Positions 54,873 to 54,899 of a DNA stretch of 54,899 nucleotides are shown here, one piece after another; within the stretch, counting starts at the first letter, position 1, and each line of letters starts with the position of its first letter. The stretch lies in contig JAFQOW010000034.1 of assembly GCA_017412055.1 (NCBI GenBank), positions 1 to 54,899 on the forward strand. Direction: 5' to 3'. A program made the translations under genes and the position numbers. Source of the stretch: Lachnospiraceae bacterium. GTDB lineage: Bacteria > Bacillota > Clostridia > Lachnospirales > Lachnospiraceae. A model generated the notes under the pieces. That model was given only the letters and a program-made list of their open reading frames with translations, did not search any database and had not been told where the DNA came from.

Positions 54873-54899
54873 ATGATTGAGAGTATAAAGTATTTTCAA
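54873..54899 (+). CDS. Partial gene at window end, probable transposase
   Basis: Only nine codons (MIESIKYFQ) are in the window, so the product cannot be named with certainty. The setting suggests an insertion sequence: an abrupt change after the glycosyltransferase, an inverted structure that masks the ribosome site, and a gene running off the edge. Foldback of this type is known to limit transposase translation from outside transcripts. Another mobile or unrelated gene is possible. Confidence 0.35.

Overview
The window is chromosomal DNA from a low-GC, Gram-positive, spore-forming and flagellated anaerobe, most likely of the Lachnospiraceae or a close clostridial relative. The evidence is a SpoIIID gene beside an MreB/Mbl gene and flgF-flgG (the spoIIID-mbl-flhO-flhP order known from Bacillus), strong AGGAGG ribosome sites, and a late flagellar operon in the order comF-yvyF-flgM-flgN-flgK-flgL-fliW-csrA. 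No tRNA, rRNA, CRISPR array or prophage was seen.

Positions 1-18300 are a conserved flagellar and cell-shape block: spoIIID, mreB/mbl, distal rod genes flgF, flgG and a FlgJ-like rod-binding protein, then recD2, comF and yvyF. After a 640-base structured intergenic region come flgM, flgN, two consecutive flgK paralogs, flgL, fliW, csrA, and finally flaG, fliD, fliS and a FliT-like chaperone. Sequences resembling sigma-28 (SigD) promoters lie before flgM and before flaG.

Positions 18300-54700 form a large, AT-rich accessory island for building a decorated glycan. Its first part (19400-33300) has a cytidylyltransferase, a TagF-like polyol-phosphate transferase, two GT2 glycosyltransferases, a GT2-HAD giant, three paralogous GT4 glycosyltransferases and a propeller-like protein. 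A reverse-strand pair follows (33427-35821): a secreted Thr/Ala-rich protein and a single-pass membrane protein. This pair is preceded by a third sigma-28-like promoter, which ties it to the flagellar regulon. The second part (36000-54700) holds a radical SAM/SPASM enzyme, a sulfotransferase, the sulfate-activation enzymes CysD and CysN-CysC, a CHR-family anion transporter, an APS-kinase/methyltransferase fusion, two alkaline-phosphatase-superfamily genes (one broken by two frameshifts), an NAD-dependent epimerase, an AlbA_2/ATPase regulator and a GT2-TPR glycosyltransferase. The window ends in the first codons of a probable transposase.

Two patterns bind the island together. First, a complete PAPS-making and PAPS-using set is present without any sulfate-reduction gene, which points to sulfation of a surface product rather than cysteine synthesis. 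Second, a Rossmann-like module of about 90 residues with a YGAG/YPYG...DN signature is fused to nine otherwise unrelated enzymes. Because the island directly follows late flagellar genes and has no Wzx, Wzy or initiating glycosyl-1-phosphate transferase, the best single hypothesis is cytoplasmic modification of flagellin with a phosphorylated, methylated and sulfated glycan. The flagellin gene itself is not in the window, so this remains an inference.
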